NCBI RefSeq assembly: GCF_024642165.1
Contig: NZ_JAHEBP010000010.1
Coordinates: 1 to 33,026 of the forward strand
Source of the DNA: Demequina sp.
GTDB lineage: Bacteria > Actinomycetota > Actinomycetes > Actinomycetales > Demequinaceae
Length of the DNA: 33,026 nucleotides
Direction of reading: 5' to 3'
In this document: positions 1 through 10,701 of the stretch, piece after piece
Numbering within the stretch: the stretch's first letter is position 1
How the letters are laid out: each line of letters opens with the position of its first letter
Position numbers and translations under genes: made by a program
The notes under the pieces: generated by a model
Told to the model about the DNA's origin: nothing
Databases searched by the model: none
Seen by the model: only the letters and a program-made list of their open reading frames with translations

Positions 1-42
1 GCCGATCTCTTTCGCGATCTCATGGACGCGGGGCTTTGCCAC
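1..42 (-). CDS. infB: Translation initiation factor IF-2, N-terminal 14 codons only (continues beyond window)
   Basis: Reverse complement reads GTG GCA AAG CCC CGC GTC CAT GAG ATC GCG AAA GAG ATC GGC = (M)AKPRVHEIAKEIG, the typical actinobacterial IF-2 N-terminus; GGAGAG just upstream; lies downstream of ylxR as expected. Confidence 0.88.
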   Translation of the reverse strand, partial: MAKPRVHEIAKEIG

Positions 43-171
43 TTCTCTCCTGTCTCGGCTCGCCCAAGACAGGGTCGAGCCATCGTTACGGCTGGGTGCT
101 CATCGTGAGCTGCTCATCGGATGGCCATGGGCTTTCATCCCGTCTGATTCGATGGTTGGGCACGGTCCACG

Positions 172-456
172 CTAGCCGACCTCGAGGCCGGCCACGTCCA
201 GGTCAGCCACGCGCAGTGCACGAGGAATCGCCTTCCGCTTCAGCGCCAGCGCGAGGCATGTCGGGTCGGGGTGCAACCAGGCTCCCCGCCCCGGCAGGCG
301 ACGGCTCTCGTCGACGACCGCTCGGCCGTCCACGCATGCCACCCGCACCAGGACCGTCCGAGATCCCCGACCCCTGCATCCGACGCACGTCCGCACCGGC
401 TCCTGAGGAGCACTCACGGGGGCGCCGACGTCACGTGACGGTTCTCTCGGCTGCAC
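172..456 (-). CDS. ylxR: YlxR (DUF448) family RNA-binding protein
   Basis: 94 aa with PVRTCVGCRGRGSRTVLVRV...GRGAWLHPDPTCLALALKRKAIPRAL; between nusA and infB. Confidence 0.9.
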   Translation of the reverse strand: MQPREPSRDVGAPVSAPQEPVRTCVGCRGRGSRTVLVRVACVDGRAVVDESRRLPGRGAWLHPDPTCLALALKRKAIPRALRVADLDVAGLEVG

Positions 457-474
457 CAGTCTAGCGGGTCCCGC

Positions 475-1482
475 TCAACCGGCCGAACCGGCGCGCCCCG
501 GCACGTCCGGCTGCTCGTCCGAACGGATGTCGATGCGCCAGCCCGTGAGGCGCGCGGCGAGGCGGGCGTTCTGCCCCTCCTTGCCGATTGCGAGCGACAG
601 ATGGAAGTCGGGCACCACGACGCGCGCCGCCCGGGCCTCCTCGTCAACCACGGTCACCGAGACCACGCGCGACGGCGACAGGGCGTTGCCCACGAAGGTC
701 GCCGGATCCTCCGCCCAGTCGATGATGTCGATCTTCTCCCCGCGGAGCTCGCTCATGACGGCGCGGACCCTCGAGCCCATGGGTCCGATGCATGCGCCCT
801 TGGCGTTGACGCCCGGGACGGTCGCGCGGACGGCGAGCTTGGTGCGGTGGCCGGCCTCGCGCGCGAGGCTCATGATCTCGACGGTGCCATCGGCGATCTC
901 GGGAACCTCGAGCTCGAACATCTTGCGGACCATGCCGGGGTGCGTACGGGAGAGCGTGATGGACGGGCCCTTCTGGCCGCGCGAGATGTCGAGCACGTAG
1001 CCCTTGAGCCGCTCGCCGTGCACGTAGACCTCGGTGGGGACCTGCTCGTGCGGCGGCAGGATCGCCTCGACGTCCCCCAGGTCGACGTGCACATTCCTGG
1101 GATCCGCGGACTGCTGGATGATCCCCGACACCAGCTGACCTTCCTTGCCCGCGTACTCGCCGAGCACCGCATCGTCCCCCGCCTGACGCAGGCGCTGGAA
1201 GATCACCTGGCGCGCGGTCGACGTCGCGATGCGGCCGAAGTCGTCTGGCGTGTGGTCGAACTCGGGCTGGTCCGCCGGATCGTCGGGCGTCTCGCCGTCC
1301 TCCCGGGCGAACACCGTGACCTTCCCGGAGACGCGGTCCAGGTGCGCCCGCGCGTGCCGGTAGGCGCCGGGTGTCTTGTGGTACGCCGAGAGCAGGGCCT
1401 GCTCGATCGCGTCCACGAGCACGTCGAGCTTGATGTCCTTCTCGCGCTCGAGGCCGCGCAGCGCCTGCATGTCGATGTCCAT
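475..1482 (-). CDS. nusA: Transcription termination/antitermination factor NusA
   Basis: [40 protein letters not shown]..., S1/KH regions ([48 protein letters not shown]); start trimmed from the ORF track to the ATG at 1482 preceded by CAGGAGTAGGACC. Confidence 0.95.
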   Translation of the reverse strand: MDIDMQALRGLEREKDIKLDVLVDAIEQALLSAYHKTPGAYRHARAHLDRVSGKVTVFAREDGETPDDPADQPEFDHTPDDFGRIATSTARQVIFQRLRQAGDDAVLGEYAGKEGQLVSGIIQQSADPRNVHVDLGDVEAILPPHEQVPTEVYVHGERLKGYVLDISRGQKGPSITLSRTHPGMVRKMFELEVPEIADGTVEIMSLAREAGHRTKLAVRATVPGVNAKGACIGPMGSRVRAVMSELRGEKIDIIDWAEDPATFVGNALSPSRVVSVTVVDEEARAARVVVPDFHLSLAIGKEGQNARLAARLTGWRIDIRSDEQPDVPGRAGSAG

Positions 1483-1486
1483 GGTC

Positions 1487-1954
1487 CTACTCCTGTCCCG
1501 ACCTCGTGAGCTCCACGACGATGCGCCCGTCCTGGACCTGCGCGAGCGGCACCCGGACGTGGGTGCCGCCGGAGTCGAGCACCACGTCCTCGCCGTCGAC
1601 ATCGACCAGGCGTCCGCTCGCCGTGCCGTCCGCGAGGCGCAGATCGACCAGGCGGGTGCGGGCACGCAGGAAGTGGCGCCGCTGCGTGAGGAGGCGGTCG
1701 GTGCCCGGAGTCGAGACCTCGAGCACATAGGGCGTCGACGGCACGTCGGCCTGATCGAGCGCGGCCCCGATGGCCCGGGAGGCCCGGGCGACCACGTCCA
1801 GATCGGCGCTGCCCACCTGAGTCTCCGGGAGGTCGACGGTCACGACCACGCGCGAGCGCTTGCCGGCAGGGGTCACCGTCACGTCCTCGACCACCAGGCC
1901 CGCGGCCTCCGCTGCCGGTGCGGCGAGCTCGGTGATGCGGCTCGAGATGTCCAT
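1487..1954 (-). CDS. rimP: Ribosome maturation factor RimP
   Basis: [44 protein letters not shown]...[28 protein letters not shown]; start at the ATG with GGGAGG SD; directly upstream of nusA. Confidence 0.93.
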   Translation of the reverse strand: MDISSRITELAAPAAEAAGLVVEDVTVTPAGKRSRVVVTVDLPETQVGSADLDVVARASRAIGAALDQADVPSTPYVLEVSTPGTDRLLTQRRHFLRARTRLVDLRLADGTASGRLVDVDGEDVVLDSGGTHVRVPLAQVQDGRIVVELTRSGQE

Positions 1955-2035
1955 GGCATCGCCTCCCACGCGCAGCGCACGTTCCGTTCCTGAAATTCTG
2001 TCGACCACAGTCTAGGGCCACCCCGGGGGCGTGTC

Positions 2036-2983
2036 ATGATGTGCCGCATGACCCCCCGCCCGCACGCCGTGCTGGGCGCGGCGGTCGCCGGCGTGGTGCT
2101 CGCGGTGAGCGCCACGGGGTGCTCCTGGCGGGCCGAGACCCCGCCCATCGAGCGCCGCACGCCGTCGCCCGAGGTGGTGATCCGGGACCAGGCGGCGGAG
2201 CGCGAGCAGTCCGTGATCGACGCCGAACCCACGGGGATGCTCGGCGAGATCCAGACCCTCACGGCGCCGGAGCGGCTGGCCGCCTTGGGCGGTGTCTACG
2301 TCGCCACGCCGGGTGCGTCACCCAGCCCGTCCATGCCTCCCGCGCTCGACGAGGCGGTGCGCGCGGCGATGGTAGGGGCGTTGGCCGATGCCGCGGCCGC
2401 ACAGCCCTCCGATCCGGCTCTCGCTGCGCTGCTGCGGTCCATCGGACTGTCGCACGCCGTCGCGCTGGGCGCCGCCGACGCTGCGGGGGCGGGCCCCGCC
2501 GCGCGCATCGTCCCGGAGGAGACCGGGCTCGGGACGTCGCTGACGCCCGAATCCGGAACCGCGGTCGCTCCCGCGACGCTCGCCAGGCTCGCGGTCGCCC
2601 ACGATCGCGCCGCGTTCGTCTACCAGGTCGCGGCCGCGCGCGCCGAGGGCGACGAGCGCCTCGCCGCGCTGGAGAGATCCGCCCTCCACCGCGAGCGTGC
2701 CGACGCATTCGCGACGCTGCCCGGGGTGGAGGACGCCCGTCAGGAGCTCTACGACGTCCCGCCCGCGTCGGTCGCCGATGCAGGGGCACGGGCGTCGACG
2801 GAGCGCGGGGTCGAGACGTCGTTGGGGTGGAACTACGCGGCGCTGCTCGACGGCGTGGCGACGCCGGACTCGCGGTGGATCCTCAACGCCGCGTACGACG
2901 CGTACCTGCAGGCGGCGTCGCTGCCCGGCTTCCTCGCCTCGGACGTGCCGGCGCTCCCCGGGATCGCGGTCGACGGCGCCTAA
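2036..2983 (+). CDS. Alanine-rich lipoprotein, likely DUF4439 (ferritin-like) family
   Basis: Signal/lipobox ...VVLAVSATGC; helical Ala-rich body with LGWNYAALLDGVATPDSRWILNAAYDAYLQAA; divergent from rimP. Start may be the in-frame ATG at 2048. Confidence 0.65.
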   Translation: MMCRMTPRPHAVLGAAVAGVVLAVSATGCSWRAETPPIERRTPSPEVVIRDQAAEREQSVIDAEPTGMLGEIQTLTAPERLAALGGVYVATPGASPSPSMPPALDEAVRAAMVGALADAAAAQPSDPALAALLRSIGLSHAVALGAADAAGAGPAARIVPEETGLGTSLTPESGTAVAPATLARLAVAHDRAAFVYQVAAARAEGDERLAALERSALHRERADAFATLPGVEDARQELYDVPPASVADAGARASTERGVETSLGWNYAALLDGVATPDSRWILNAAYDAYLQAASLPGFLASDVPALPGIAVDGA

Positions 2984-5097
2984 CGCGCCGCGTCGACCCG
3001 CGCGTAGGCCTCCTCGAGGCGCGTCCCGAGATACGGCGTCAAGGTGCGCACATAGGTCGCCGTCAGGTGCGACCCGTCGGTGAACATCGCGACCCCGCCC
3101 ACCACCGGAGCGCACGCCGCGCCTGGGCAGTAGATGTCCCGCGCGAGGTCGATGACGGTGACCCCGGCGTCCATGCGCGAGGCTGCGATCACCACGGATT
3201 CGCGAGCCGGGATGGCCACGTCGGCGGGCTCGGCGCATTCCACGGCCGCCTCCGCGCCGTTCCGCGCCACGCAGTCGGGGGTGTCCTCGGGGAACAGCGG
3301 GACGTCGGTCACCGCGATCACCGGCGTGCCCCGCGCGATCGACCTGGTCCAGGTGGATACCAGGCCCTCCACCTTCACCTGCATCTCGGAGATCGGCGGC
3401 TCGGCATGCACCCGCAGCGACTCCCACAGGGTGGTGAAGGCCGCGTCGTACGGGCGATCCATGGAGTCCAGATGGGACTCGATGTTGGCGTTCCAGTCCG
3501 CGCACTCCTGCTCGAGCGCCACCGTGGGGCGCCTGCGCGGCGCATCCGACCAGTAGCAGCCCGTATGCGCCATGACGTCGATGCGCCACCCGAGGTCCCC
3601 CGCCAGCCGCTCGAGCGCCGGAGTCAGCGCATAGAGGTGCGAATCGCCGATCGCCGCGATGCGGATCGCCGCGTCCGGATCTCCGAACGTGCACCACTCC
3701 AGTTCGGAGCTGCCGTCGTGTCCGAAGCACTCCTCAAAGTCCGGCGTGTCCTTGACGGCGAGCGCGGGCGCCGGAACCACCGTGTCGGGGGCCGCGCACG
3801 TCTGGTCGAGCGCGGCCGGGGCGCCGAAGCAGCCGGGTTCGGGGGTCGAGGCGTCGCCCCCGCCGCCCGAGGGGTCGGGGCTCGACTCGGCGGCGGCGGA
3901 GGCTGCGGCGATCGCCGCCTCGGCGGCGGCCTGGGCCTCGCGCTCGACCTGCGCGGGCACCGCGACGCCCACGAGGACCACCGCCGCCATGCTGGCGACG
4001 ATGCCGACACCCACGGCGCGCCGATACGCCGGCACGCGGACCAGCCGGAACCTGATCGGGTCCTCGAGGTACTGCGTGGTCAGCCAGGCGAGCAGGGCCG
4101 TGAGCGCGATCAGCCCCAGCTTGGCGCGGTAGTCCAGCGCGTTCCCGGTGGCCAGCACCGGGATTGCGAGCAGCGGCCAGTGCCAGAGGTAGAACGCGTA
4201 GGAGATGCGACCGAGCCCCTGGACGGGCCTCCACGATGCGACGGCGCCGAAGACCCCGCGATCGTGAGCGGCGACGATCACCAGCGCCGTGCCCACGACC
4301 GGCACCGCGGCGATCGCACCGGGGAACGCCATCTCGCCGGAGATGAGCGCCATCGAACCCGCGATCGCGGCGACGCCCACCCAGGCGAATGCGGCGCGGA
4401 GCCGCGCGGGCGCGGCCAATCCGAGCAGGGCGACCAGGCCGCCCGCCGCGAACTCCCATGCCCGCGTGGTGGTGACGAAGTAGGCCGCCTGCGGGTTCGC
4501 ACCCGTGTATGCGATCGAGAAGCCGTAGGACGCCGCGGTGGCGAGGGCGAGCGTGGCGACCAGCGCGATGCGCCAGCGCCGCTGTGCGAGCGCCACCACC
4601 ACGGCGAGCAGCACCGGGACCACCAGGTAGAACTGCTCCTCGACCGAGAGGCTCCAGAAGTGCTGGGTGGGCGACGGCGGCTGGGTGGCGCTCAGGTAGT
4701 CGGTCGACGAGCGCGCGAGCACCCAGTTCTCCACGTACAGCGTCGAGGCGACCGCCTCGGACAGGAACTGGCGCCACCGCGCCTCGGGAACCCACAGCAG
4801 CGTCATGGCGACGATCGCGAGGATGACGAGCATGGACGAGGGCAGCAGCCGGCGCACGCGGCGGGCCCAGAATCCCCGCAGGTCGATCCCGCCGCGAAGG
4901 TCCACCTCGCGCGCCAGGTGGCCCACGATCAGGAAGCCGGAGATGACGAAGAAGACATCGACGCCCACAAATCCGCCGGTCAGGCGCTGCGGCCATGCGT
5001 GGAAGACGACCACCCCGAGCACCGCGAGCGCGCGGAGCGCCTGGATGTCCGGCCGCAGCCGCTCGCGGGTGCGCCCCGCGTCCGTCCCTGTCGCCAC
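2980..5097 (-). CDS. Acyltransferase family 3 (OafA/YrhL-like) with C-terminal SGNH domain
   Basis: RPDIQALRALAVLGVVVFHAWPQRLTGGFVGVDVFFVISGFLI, FWSLSVEEQFYLVVPVLL; multiple TM segments; C-terminal IAAIGDSHLYALTPALERL; GTG start with GGAG upstream. Confidence 0.92.
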   Translation of the reverse strand: MATGTDAGRTRERLRPDIQALRALAVLGVVVFHAWPQRLTGGFVGVDVFFVISGFLIVGHLAREVDLRGGIDLRGFWARRVRRLLPSSMLVILAIVAMTLLWVPEARWRQFLSEAVASTLYVENWVLARSSTDYLSATQPPSPTQHFWSLSVEEQFYLVVPVLLAVVVALAQRRWRIALVATLALATAASYGFSIAYTGANPQAAYFVTTTRAWEFAAGGLVALLGLAAPARLRAAFAWVGVAAIAGSMALISGEMAFPGAIAAVPVVGTALVIVAAHDRGVFGAVASWRPVQGLGRISYAFYLWHWPLLAIPVLATGNALDYRAKLGLIALTALLAWLTTQYLEDPIRFRLVRVPAYRRAVGVGIVASMAAVVLVGVAVPAQVEREAQAAAEAAIAAASAAAESSPDPSGGGGDASTPEPGCFGAPAALDQTCAAPDTVVPAPALAVKDTPDFEECFGHDGSSELEWCTFGDPDAAIRIAAIGDSHLYALTPALERLAGDLGWRIDVMAHTGCYWSDAPRRRPTVALEQECADWNANIESHLDSMDRPYDAAFTTLWESLRVHAEPPISEMQVKVEGLVSTWTRSIARGTPVIAVTDVPLFPEDTPDCVARNGAEAAVECAEPADVAIPARESVVIAASRMDAGVTVIDLARDIYCPGAACAPVVGGVAMFTDGSHLTATYVRTLTPYLGTRLEEAYARVDAAR

Positions 5098-5203
5098 TGA
5101 GTCTCCGTCCGCTGGAGCGGCGGGATGCCGATAACGGGGTCGACCCTACCTCCGCTGGGGCGCGCGGATCGCTCCCCCACGCGGGCGACCGGGCGTGCTG
5201 TGT

Positions 5204-5209
5204 TAGGTT
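5204..5209 (+). promoter_or_regulatory. Candidate -10 element for the glycosyltransferase pair
   Basis: TAGGTT fits TANNNT, in the divergent intergenic region upstream of the GT ORF. Confidence 0.3.
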
Positions 5210-5263
5210 GCTGGGGCCGTCGGACACCCCGTCGACGGCGATGTCAGGGGCCCCGGAGGACCG

Positions 5264-7162
5264 TTGAGGACCACTGGATCGCGCGCGGCGCGGCGCATGC
5301 GCGCGGGTATCGACCGCGCGATGACGCATGCCGTTCACGTCAACGACTCCGACTCCGGCGACGCACTGAGCCGGCTGCCCGCCCGCAGCGCGCTGATCCG
5401 CATCCGCGTGGAGCTCCCGCACACCCTGCGCGTGCTCGCGCTCCCCGCCTACAGCCCGCCACTGACCCGCGAGCTCGAACTCACGGTGACCCGGTGGCAC
5501 GCCCCCGTCGCGGGGTGGACAGGACGGGTGTCCCACGTCCCGTATCTCAGCTCCATCACGCAGTCCTACCCGGACAAGGGCGCCGGCGCGGCTCGGGTCA
5601 CGTTGCGCACATCACGTCCGGTCGCGGTGCACGCGCTGGTCGCCGCGGCGATCCCGGCGCTGCTCCCCTCCAACGACGGCCACGGCGCCGCGCCGCGCAT
5701 CGTCGTGGCACCGGGACTTCCCGCCGGCGTGCTCGCCATGCTGCCCACCGCCGTGCCACGCGCGTTCGAGAACAAGCCCTCCCGACACCTCAAGGGGGTG
5801 GGCCTGGCCGATGCCGAGGTGGCGCTGGTGCGCAACGATGCGCAGCGGGACCGGCACGCCTCGGCCTCCGAGGACCAGCGCGCCGGCGACTTCGTGCAGG
5901 TCGACGGGCGCGGCCACGCCTTCGCCGAGCCGCGCCGCGCGCGCCCGCTGGTCGACCTGCGCGTCCACAACCCCGTGGGGAGGATCTCCTCCTTCATCGA
6001 CGAATGCGCCACCGGCACGCTGGACGTGGTGTCGCCGCACGAGCTCAGGCTGGTCACCGCCCCACCCGAGCACGATGCGCCGGAGACGGAGCTGTCGATC
6101 GACCTGGGACGCCCGCTCGAGCCTCGCGCGGTGGCGGCGCTCCGCGACGTCGAGCACCTCTCGCTTGCCGGCCTAGCGTCCGAGCACGGCGCGTCGCCCG
6201 ACCTGATCGCCGCGCGGCTCGCAGAGCTCGCGACCACCGGAACCGTCCTCCACTCGCTCCCCGACACGGTGGCGCCGCCGGCCGGCAGCCTGTCGAGCGC
6301 CCTGCTCGCGACGCTGCGCGAGCCCTACTCGCCCACTTCGGGCCTCGCCCGCGACCTCCGCTCCGTGGTGCAGCGCACCACGGCGATGCGCGACCACGGA
6401 GGCCTGCTCGAGCTCGCGGAGATCTCCCGGCGAAGCGGCGGCTACCGCCTGCTGCCCTCCGTGTCGGTGGTCATGTCCACCATGCGGCCCGACCGCGCCG
6501 CGCGGGCCCTCGCCATGCTCACGGAGCAGACCTACCCGCACCTCGAGATCGTTGCCGCCTTCCACGGGGTCCCCATGCCGGACCGCAGCGTGTCGGACAC
6601 CCGCCCGGGTCCACCGATCGTCGCGTTCGAGACCGGCCCGGGCCTCACCTTCGGCGAGGCGCTCGCGGCCGGCGCACGGCGCGCGGCGGGCGACCTCATC
6701 GTCAAGGTCGACGACGACGACTGGTACGGCCCGGAGCTGATCTGGGACCTGGTGCTGGCCTACCTGTACTCCGGCGCCCAGGTGGTGGGCAAGACCACGG
6801 AATTCCTGCACTTCGAGGGCATGAACCACACGGTGCACCGCACGTTCGCGCAGGAGCGCTTCCATACCCAGGTCGCGGGCGGCGCCATGATGCTGTCCCG
6901 CGCGGACTACGAGTCAATCGGCGGGTGGCGGCCTACCCCCCATTCCACCGACCGCAGCGTGCTGATCGGGGTGGCGCGCGCCGGCGGCCTTGCGTACCGC
7001 ACCCACGGCCTCGGGTACGTGTACGTGCGCCACGGCGACGGCCACACATGGACGCAGGAGGATTCGAGCCTCCTCAGCGGCGCATTCGAGCAGTGGCCGG
7101 GCCGCCAACCCGCGATCCTCGAGCGGCACCGCTACCACTCCCCCGACGAATGGCAGGCTTGA
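5264..7162 (+). CDS. Glycosyltransferase, GT2-like catalytic domain with about 380-aa uncharacterised N-terminal region
   Basis: SVSVVMSTMRPDRAARALAMLTEQTYPHLEIVAAFHG...LTFGEALAAGARRAAGDLIVKVDDDDWYGPELIWDLV; TTG start with GGAGG upstream; alternative ATG starts at 5297 or 5321 possible. Confidence 0.82.
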   Translation: MRTTGSRAARRMRAGIDRAMTHAVHVNDSDSGDALSRLPARSALIRIRVELPHTLRVLALPAYSPPLTRELELTVTRWHAPVAGWTGRVSHVPYLSSITQSYPDKGAGAARVTLRTSRPVAVHALVAAAIPALLPSNDGHGAAPRIVVAPGLPAGVLAMLPTAVPRAFENKPSRHLKGVGLADAEVALVRNDAQRDRHASASEDQRAGDFVQVDGRGHAFAEPRRARPLVDLRVHNPVGRISSFIDECATGTLDVVSPHELRLVTAPPEHDAPETELSIDLGRPLEPRAVAALRDVEHLSLAGLASEHGASPDLIAARLAELATTGTVLHSLPDTVAPPAGSLSSALLATLREPYSPTSGLARDLRSVVQRTTAMRDHGGLLELAEISRRSGGYRLLPSVSVVMSTMRPDRAARALAMLTEQTYPHLEIVAAFHGVPMPDRSVSDTRPGPPIVAFETGPGLTFGEALAAGARRAAGDLIVKVDDDDWYGPELIWDLVLAYLYSGAQVVGKTTEFLHFEGMNHTVHRTFAQERFHTQVAGGAMMLSRADYESIGGWRPTPHSTDRSVLIGVARAGGLAYRTHGLGYVYVRHGDGHTWTQEDSSLLSGAFEQWPGRQPAILERHRYHSPDEWQA

Positions 7163-7165
7163 GGC

Positions 7166-8851
7166 ATGAGTCCCAAGCCGCTCACCACTCACCCCGACCT
7201 CCAACGCGTGGTCTTCAAGAACCGGTGGCGCGAGATCTTCGACGGCAACGTGCCCGCGGGGTGGGAGCCCAGCATGTCCGTCTCGGTCATCGTGCCGGCG
7301 TTCAACAGCGCCACGCTCGACCTCACTCTGGCGTCACTGGCCGCGCAGGACTACCCGGAGGATCTGGTCGAGGTCATCGTGGTCGACGACGGCTCCGAGC
7401 CGCCGGTGACGCTGGGCACTCGCGTGCATCCGCACACGCGCCTGATCCGGCTGGACGATCCCGACCGGCTGGGCTGGGGCCGCGCCAACGCCACCCATCG
7501 AGCCATCGCGGAGAGCACCGGCGACATCATCTACTGGGTCGATTCCGACATGGTGCTGTTCCGGGACAACATCCGTCGGCACGCGGTCTGGGCGCACTTC
7601 ATCCCGGAGGCCGCGACGATCGGCTACAAGGGATTCGTCGAGTCGTGGGAGCAGTTCGACCCGGAGAGCGTCTTCCAGGGCGTGCTCGACGGCTCGATCG
7701 CGGATCACTGGGATCCGGCCACGCTGCACCGCCATTGGTCGCAGGACATCTTCGAGGAGACGGACGATCTCAACGACTCGGACGGCCGCAACTACGCCAC
7801 GCACATGGGGGCGACCGCCTCGGTGACGCGGCTGGTGTACGAGCGCACCCACGGCACCGATCCTCGCCTGCGCGCCGGCGAGGACACGGAGATCGCGTAC
7901 CAGATCTGGCAGGCGGGCGGCGTCTTCATCCCGGTGGATGGGTCGCTCGCCTGGCACCTCGGCCGCGGCACCGTGCAGGATCAGTCGGATGCCGTCGCGC
8001 ACCACAACAAGCCGTACTTCGCCCAGCGGATGCCCATCCCCCGCTACCGCCGGACGGCCGCGAACCGCCGGTGGGAGGTGCCGCTGATCCGCGTGGTCGT
8101 GGAGGTCGATCACAGCTCGGCCGCCGTCGCGCGCGACTGCGTGGACCTGCTCCTCAACAGCTCCGAGTCGGATCTCACGGTGGACCTGGTGGGCCCGTGG
8201 TCCGAGCTTGACGGCGGGCGCCGGAGGATCCTCGCGGATCCGCGGGCAGAGATGTACCTGCTCCAGGAGTGGTTCCGGGGCGAGCCACGGGTGAACCTTG
8301 TCGAGACGGCGCCGTCGAGCGTGTTCCCGTCGCCATACCGGGTCGACGTCCCGCCGGCCGTCGGCCTGCCCCCGCGGGCGATGCGCGCCATCCTGCGCCG
8401 GATCGATGGACGACGCCTGGGCAAGGTGTCATTCCTCACCCCTCACTCGGAGGTCAACGGCACGGTGACGGCGTGGTCCACGGCGGCGCTCACCCGCGCC
8501 TCCCACTACGTCTCCGACGACGTCAGCCTCGACGAGGCGCTCGACGCGACCTGGGGCGTCGAGTGGTGGAAGGGCTCGGAGTTGGGGCTGGTCGACCTGC
8601 GCGAACGCCCCGCGCCCGAGCGCATCTACCGCGCGCACGACGAGGTCAAGGACCTTGAGGCCAAGGTGGCCGAGGTCGAGTCCCAGCGACGCGCCGCGGA
8701 GTCCCAGCTCGCCAAGGAGCGACGCGTGGGGGAAAGCGCGGTCCGGCACACGGTGCGCAGGGACTTCCGCCGCGCTCGGGGCGTCGCCGCGCGAGCGGCC
8801 CGGCGCGTGGCGACCCGGCTGCGCGGCCCGCGGAATCCCGCCGGAGACTAG
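7166..8851 (+). CDS. Glycosyltransferase family 2 with C-terminal coiled-coil/basic tail
   Basis: [42 protein letters not shown]...[16 protein letters not shown]; tail [26 protein letters not shown]...[24 protein letters not shown]; 3 nt after the upstream GT. Confidence 0.87.
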   Translation: MSPKPLTTHPDLQRVVFKNRWREIFDGNVPAGWEPSMSVSVIVPAFNSATLDLTLASLAAQDYPEDLVEVIVVDDGSEPPVTLGTRVHPHTRLIRLDDPDRLGWGRANATHRAIAESTGDIIYWVDSDMVLFRDNIRRHAVWAHFIPEAATIGYKGFVESWEQFDPESVFQGVLDGSIADHWDPATLHRHWSQDIFEETDDLNDSDGRNYATHMGATASVTRLVYERTHGTDPRLRAGEDTEIAYQIWQAGGVFIPVDGSLAWHLGRGTVQDQSDAVAHHNKPYFAQRMPIPRYRRTAANRRWEVPLIRVVVEVDHSSAAVARDCVDLLLNSSESDLTVDLVGPWSELDGGRRRILADPRAEMYLLQEWFRGEPRVNLVETAPSSVFPSPYRVDVPPAVGLPPRAMRAILRRIDGRRLGKVSFLTPHSEVNGTVTAWSTAALTRASHYVSDDVSLDEALDATWGVEWWKGSELGLVDLRERPAPERIYRAHDEVKDLEAKVAEVESQRRAAESQLAKERRVGESAVRHTVRRDFRRARGVAARAARRVATRLRGPRNPAGD

Positions 8852-10647
8852 GCCAACGCCTCCCGGACGGCGCGCGCCACCGTCGCCGCGGCATCGTCCA
8901 CGGGGAGCGCCTCGCTGCCGCCTGTCGCCCGAGTCTTGAGTTCGACAGTGCCATCGACGAGCCCGCGGCCCACGACCAGGATGAACGGGGCGCCGATGAG
9001 TTCGGCGTCCTTGAACTTCACGCCCGGCGAGACCTTGGGGCGGTCGTCGTAGCAGACCTCGACGCCGGCGGCCTCGAGGTCGCCCGCGAGCGCCTCGGCG
9101 GCGTCGAACACTGCCTGATCCTTACCCGTCGCCACCAGGTGCACCTGGTAGGGCGCCACCTGGATCGGCCACCGCAGGCCCAGTTCGTCGTTGTTGTTCT
9201 CGGCCAGCAGGGCAAGGCTGCGCGTCACGCCGATCCCGTAGGACCCCATGGTCACCACCTGCTGCTTGCCGTTCTCGTCGAGCACGCGGAGGTCGAGTGC
9301 GGCGGCGTACTTGCGGCCCAGCTGGAAGATGTGGCCGATCTCGACGCCGCGGGCGAGCTCCAGCGGGCCCGATCCGTCGGGGGCGGGGTCCCCAGCGCGG
9401 ACCTCGGCGGCCTCGATGGTGCCGTCCGCGATGAAGTCGCGGCCTGCGGTGAGTTCGAAGACATGGCGCCCGGGTGCGTCGGCCCCAGTGATCCAGCGGG
9501 TCCCGGGGACGATGCGCGGGTCGAGCAGGTACGGGATGGCGCCGTCGGCCTCGTCGCCGCGGGCGACGCCCGCCGGGCGGGCCTGAGGACCGAGCGCGCC
9601 GGGACCGATGTAGCCCTTGACGAGCTCGGGGTGGCGGGCGAAGTCCTCGTCGGTGGCGGCCTCGACTCCGTGGGGAGCGAGCGCCGCCTCGAGGCGCGTC
9701 ATGTCCGCGTCGCGGTCACCGGGGATGCCCACCACCAGGATCGACCGCTCGCCCGACGGCGCGGTGAGGGCCAGCACCACGTTCTTCAGCGTGTCCGCCG
9801 CGGTCCAGGGGCTATCTGGCCGGGGGTGGGAGGCGTTCGCAAGGTCGACCAGGGTGGCGATCGTGGGGGTGTCCGGCGTGTCCTCGACGTGCGCAGCGGG
9901 CGCGTCCGTCCAGTCGATCGGCGCCGGAACCGGGGTGGTGACGGCCTCGACGTTGGCGGAGTAGCCGCCCGGCGAGCGGACGTAGGTGTCCTCCCCGATC
10001 TCCGTCGGGGACAGGAACTCCTCCGACTTCGATCCCCCCATCGCGCCCGAGGTGGCCGTGACGATCACGTACTCGAGGCCCAGCCGGTCGAAGATCCGCA
10101 CGTAGGCGTCGCGTTGCGCCTGGTAGCTCTCGTCCAGGCCCTCGTCCGTGAGGTCGAACGAGTACGAGTCCTTCATGATGAACTCGCGACCGCGCAACAG
10201 TCCCGCGCGGGGCCGTGCCTCGTCGCGATACTTGGTCTGGATCTGATAGATCGTGAGCGGCAGGTCCTTGTACGAGGAGTACAGGTCCTTCACGAGCAGG
10301 GTGAAGACCTCCTCGTGCGTGGGCGCGAGCAGGTAGTCGCCCCCCTTGCGGTCCACGACCCGGAAGATCCCGGGCCCGTACTCGGTCCATCGGCCCGTGG
10401 CCTCGTACGGCTCCTTGGGGAGCAGCGCCGGGAAGTGAACCTCCTGGCCGCCCGCGCGATCCATCTCCTCGCGCACGATCGCCTCGACCTTCGCCAGCAC
10501 CTTCAGGCCCAGCGGGAGCCAGCTGTAGATGCCGGGGGCGGCGCGCCGGATGTAGCCGGCGCGCACCAGGAGCCTGTGGGACGCGACCTCGGCGTCGGCG
10601 GGGTCCTCGCGCAGGGTGCGGAGGAAGAGCGTGGACATGCGGAGCAT
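8848..10647 (-). CDS. proS: Prolyl-tRNA synthetase (bacterial type with insertion/editing domain)
   Basis: [48 protein letters not shown]...[16 protein letters not shown]...[26 protein letters not shown]. Confidence 0.96.
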   Translation of the reverse strand: MLRMSTLFLRTLREDPADAEVASHRLLVRAGYIRRAAPGIYSWLPLGLKVLAKVEAIVREEMDRAGGQEVHFPALLPKEPYEATGRWTEYGPGIFRVVDRKGGDYLLAPTHEEVFTLLVKDLYSSYKDLPLTIYQIQTKYRDEARPRAGLLRGREFIMKDSYSFDLTDEGLDESYQAQRDAYVRIFDRLGLEYVIVTATSGAMGGSKSEEFLSPTEIGEDTYVRSPGGYSANVEAVTTPVPAPIDWTDAPAAHVEDTPDTPTIATLVDLANASHPRPDSPWTAADTLKNVVLALTAPSGERSILVVGIPGDRDADMTRLEAALAPHGVEAATDEDFARHPELVKGYIGPGALGPQARPAGVARGDEADGAIPYLLDPRIVPGTRWITGADAPGRHVFELTAGRDFIADGTIEAAEVRAGDPAPDGSGPLELARGVEIGHIFQLGRKYAAALDLRVLDENGKQQVVTMGSYGIGVTRSLALLAENNNDELGLRWPIQVAPYQVHLVATGKDQAVFDAAEALAGDLEAAGVEVCYDDRPKVSPGVKFKDAELIGAPFILVVGRGLVDGTVELKTRATGGSEALPVDDAAATVARAVREALA

Positions 10648-10654
10648 GGGGACC

Positions 10655-10660
10655 AGCGTA
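10655..10660 (-). promoter_or_regulatory. Candidate -10 element for leaderless proS transcript
   Basis: Minus strand TACGCT followed by 7 nt (GGTCCCC) and then ATG; no SD is visible upstream. Confidence 0.35.
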
Positions 10661-10701
10661 GTGGCGACCCATGCGCGCTCGGACGCTCGTGGCAGGCCGT
10701 A

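Noticed and set aside
36-464. Plus-strand 142-aa ORF at window start
   Set aside because: Antisense to ylxR and the infB start; no motif; conserved minus-strand genes explain the region
2041-5100. Plus-strand ORF of 1019 aa
   Set aside because: Arg/Gly-rich, with no recognisable motif; runs out of frame through the DUF4439-like gene and antisense through the acyltransferase gene
3734-5536. Minus-strand ORF of 600 aa
   Set aside because: Alternative frame of the acyltransferase gene crossing the divergent intergenic region
5125-8211. Plus-strand ORF of 1028 aa
   Set aside because: Alternative frame of the two glycosyltransferase genes, Arg/Pro-rich with no motifs
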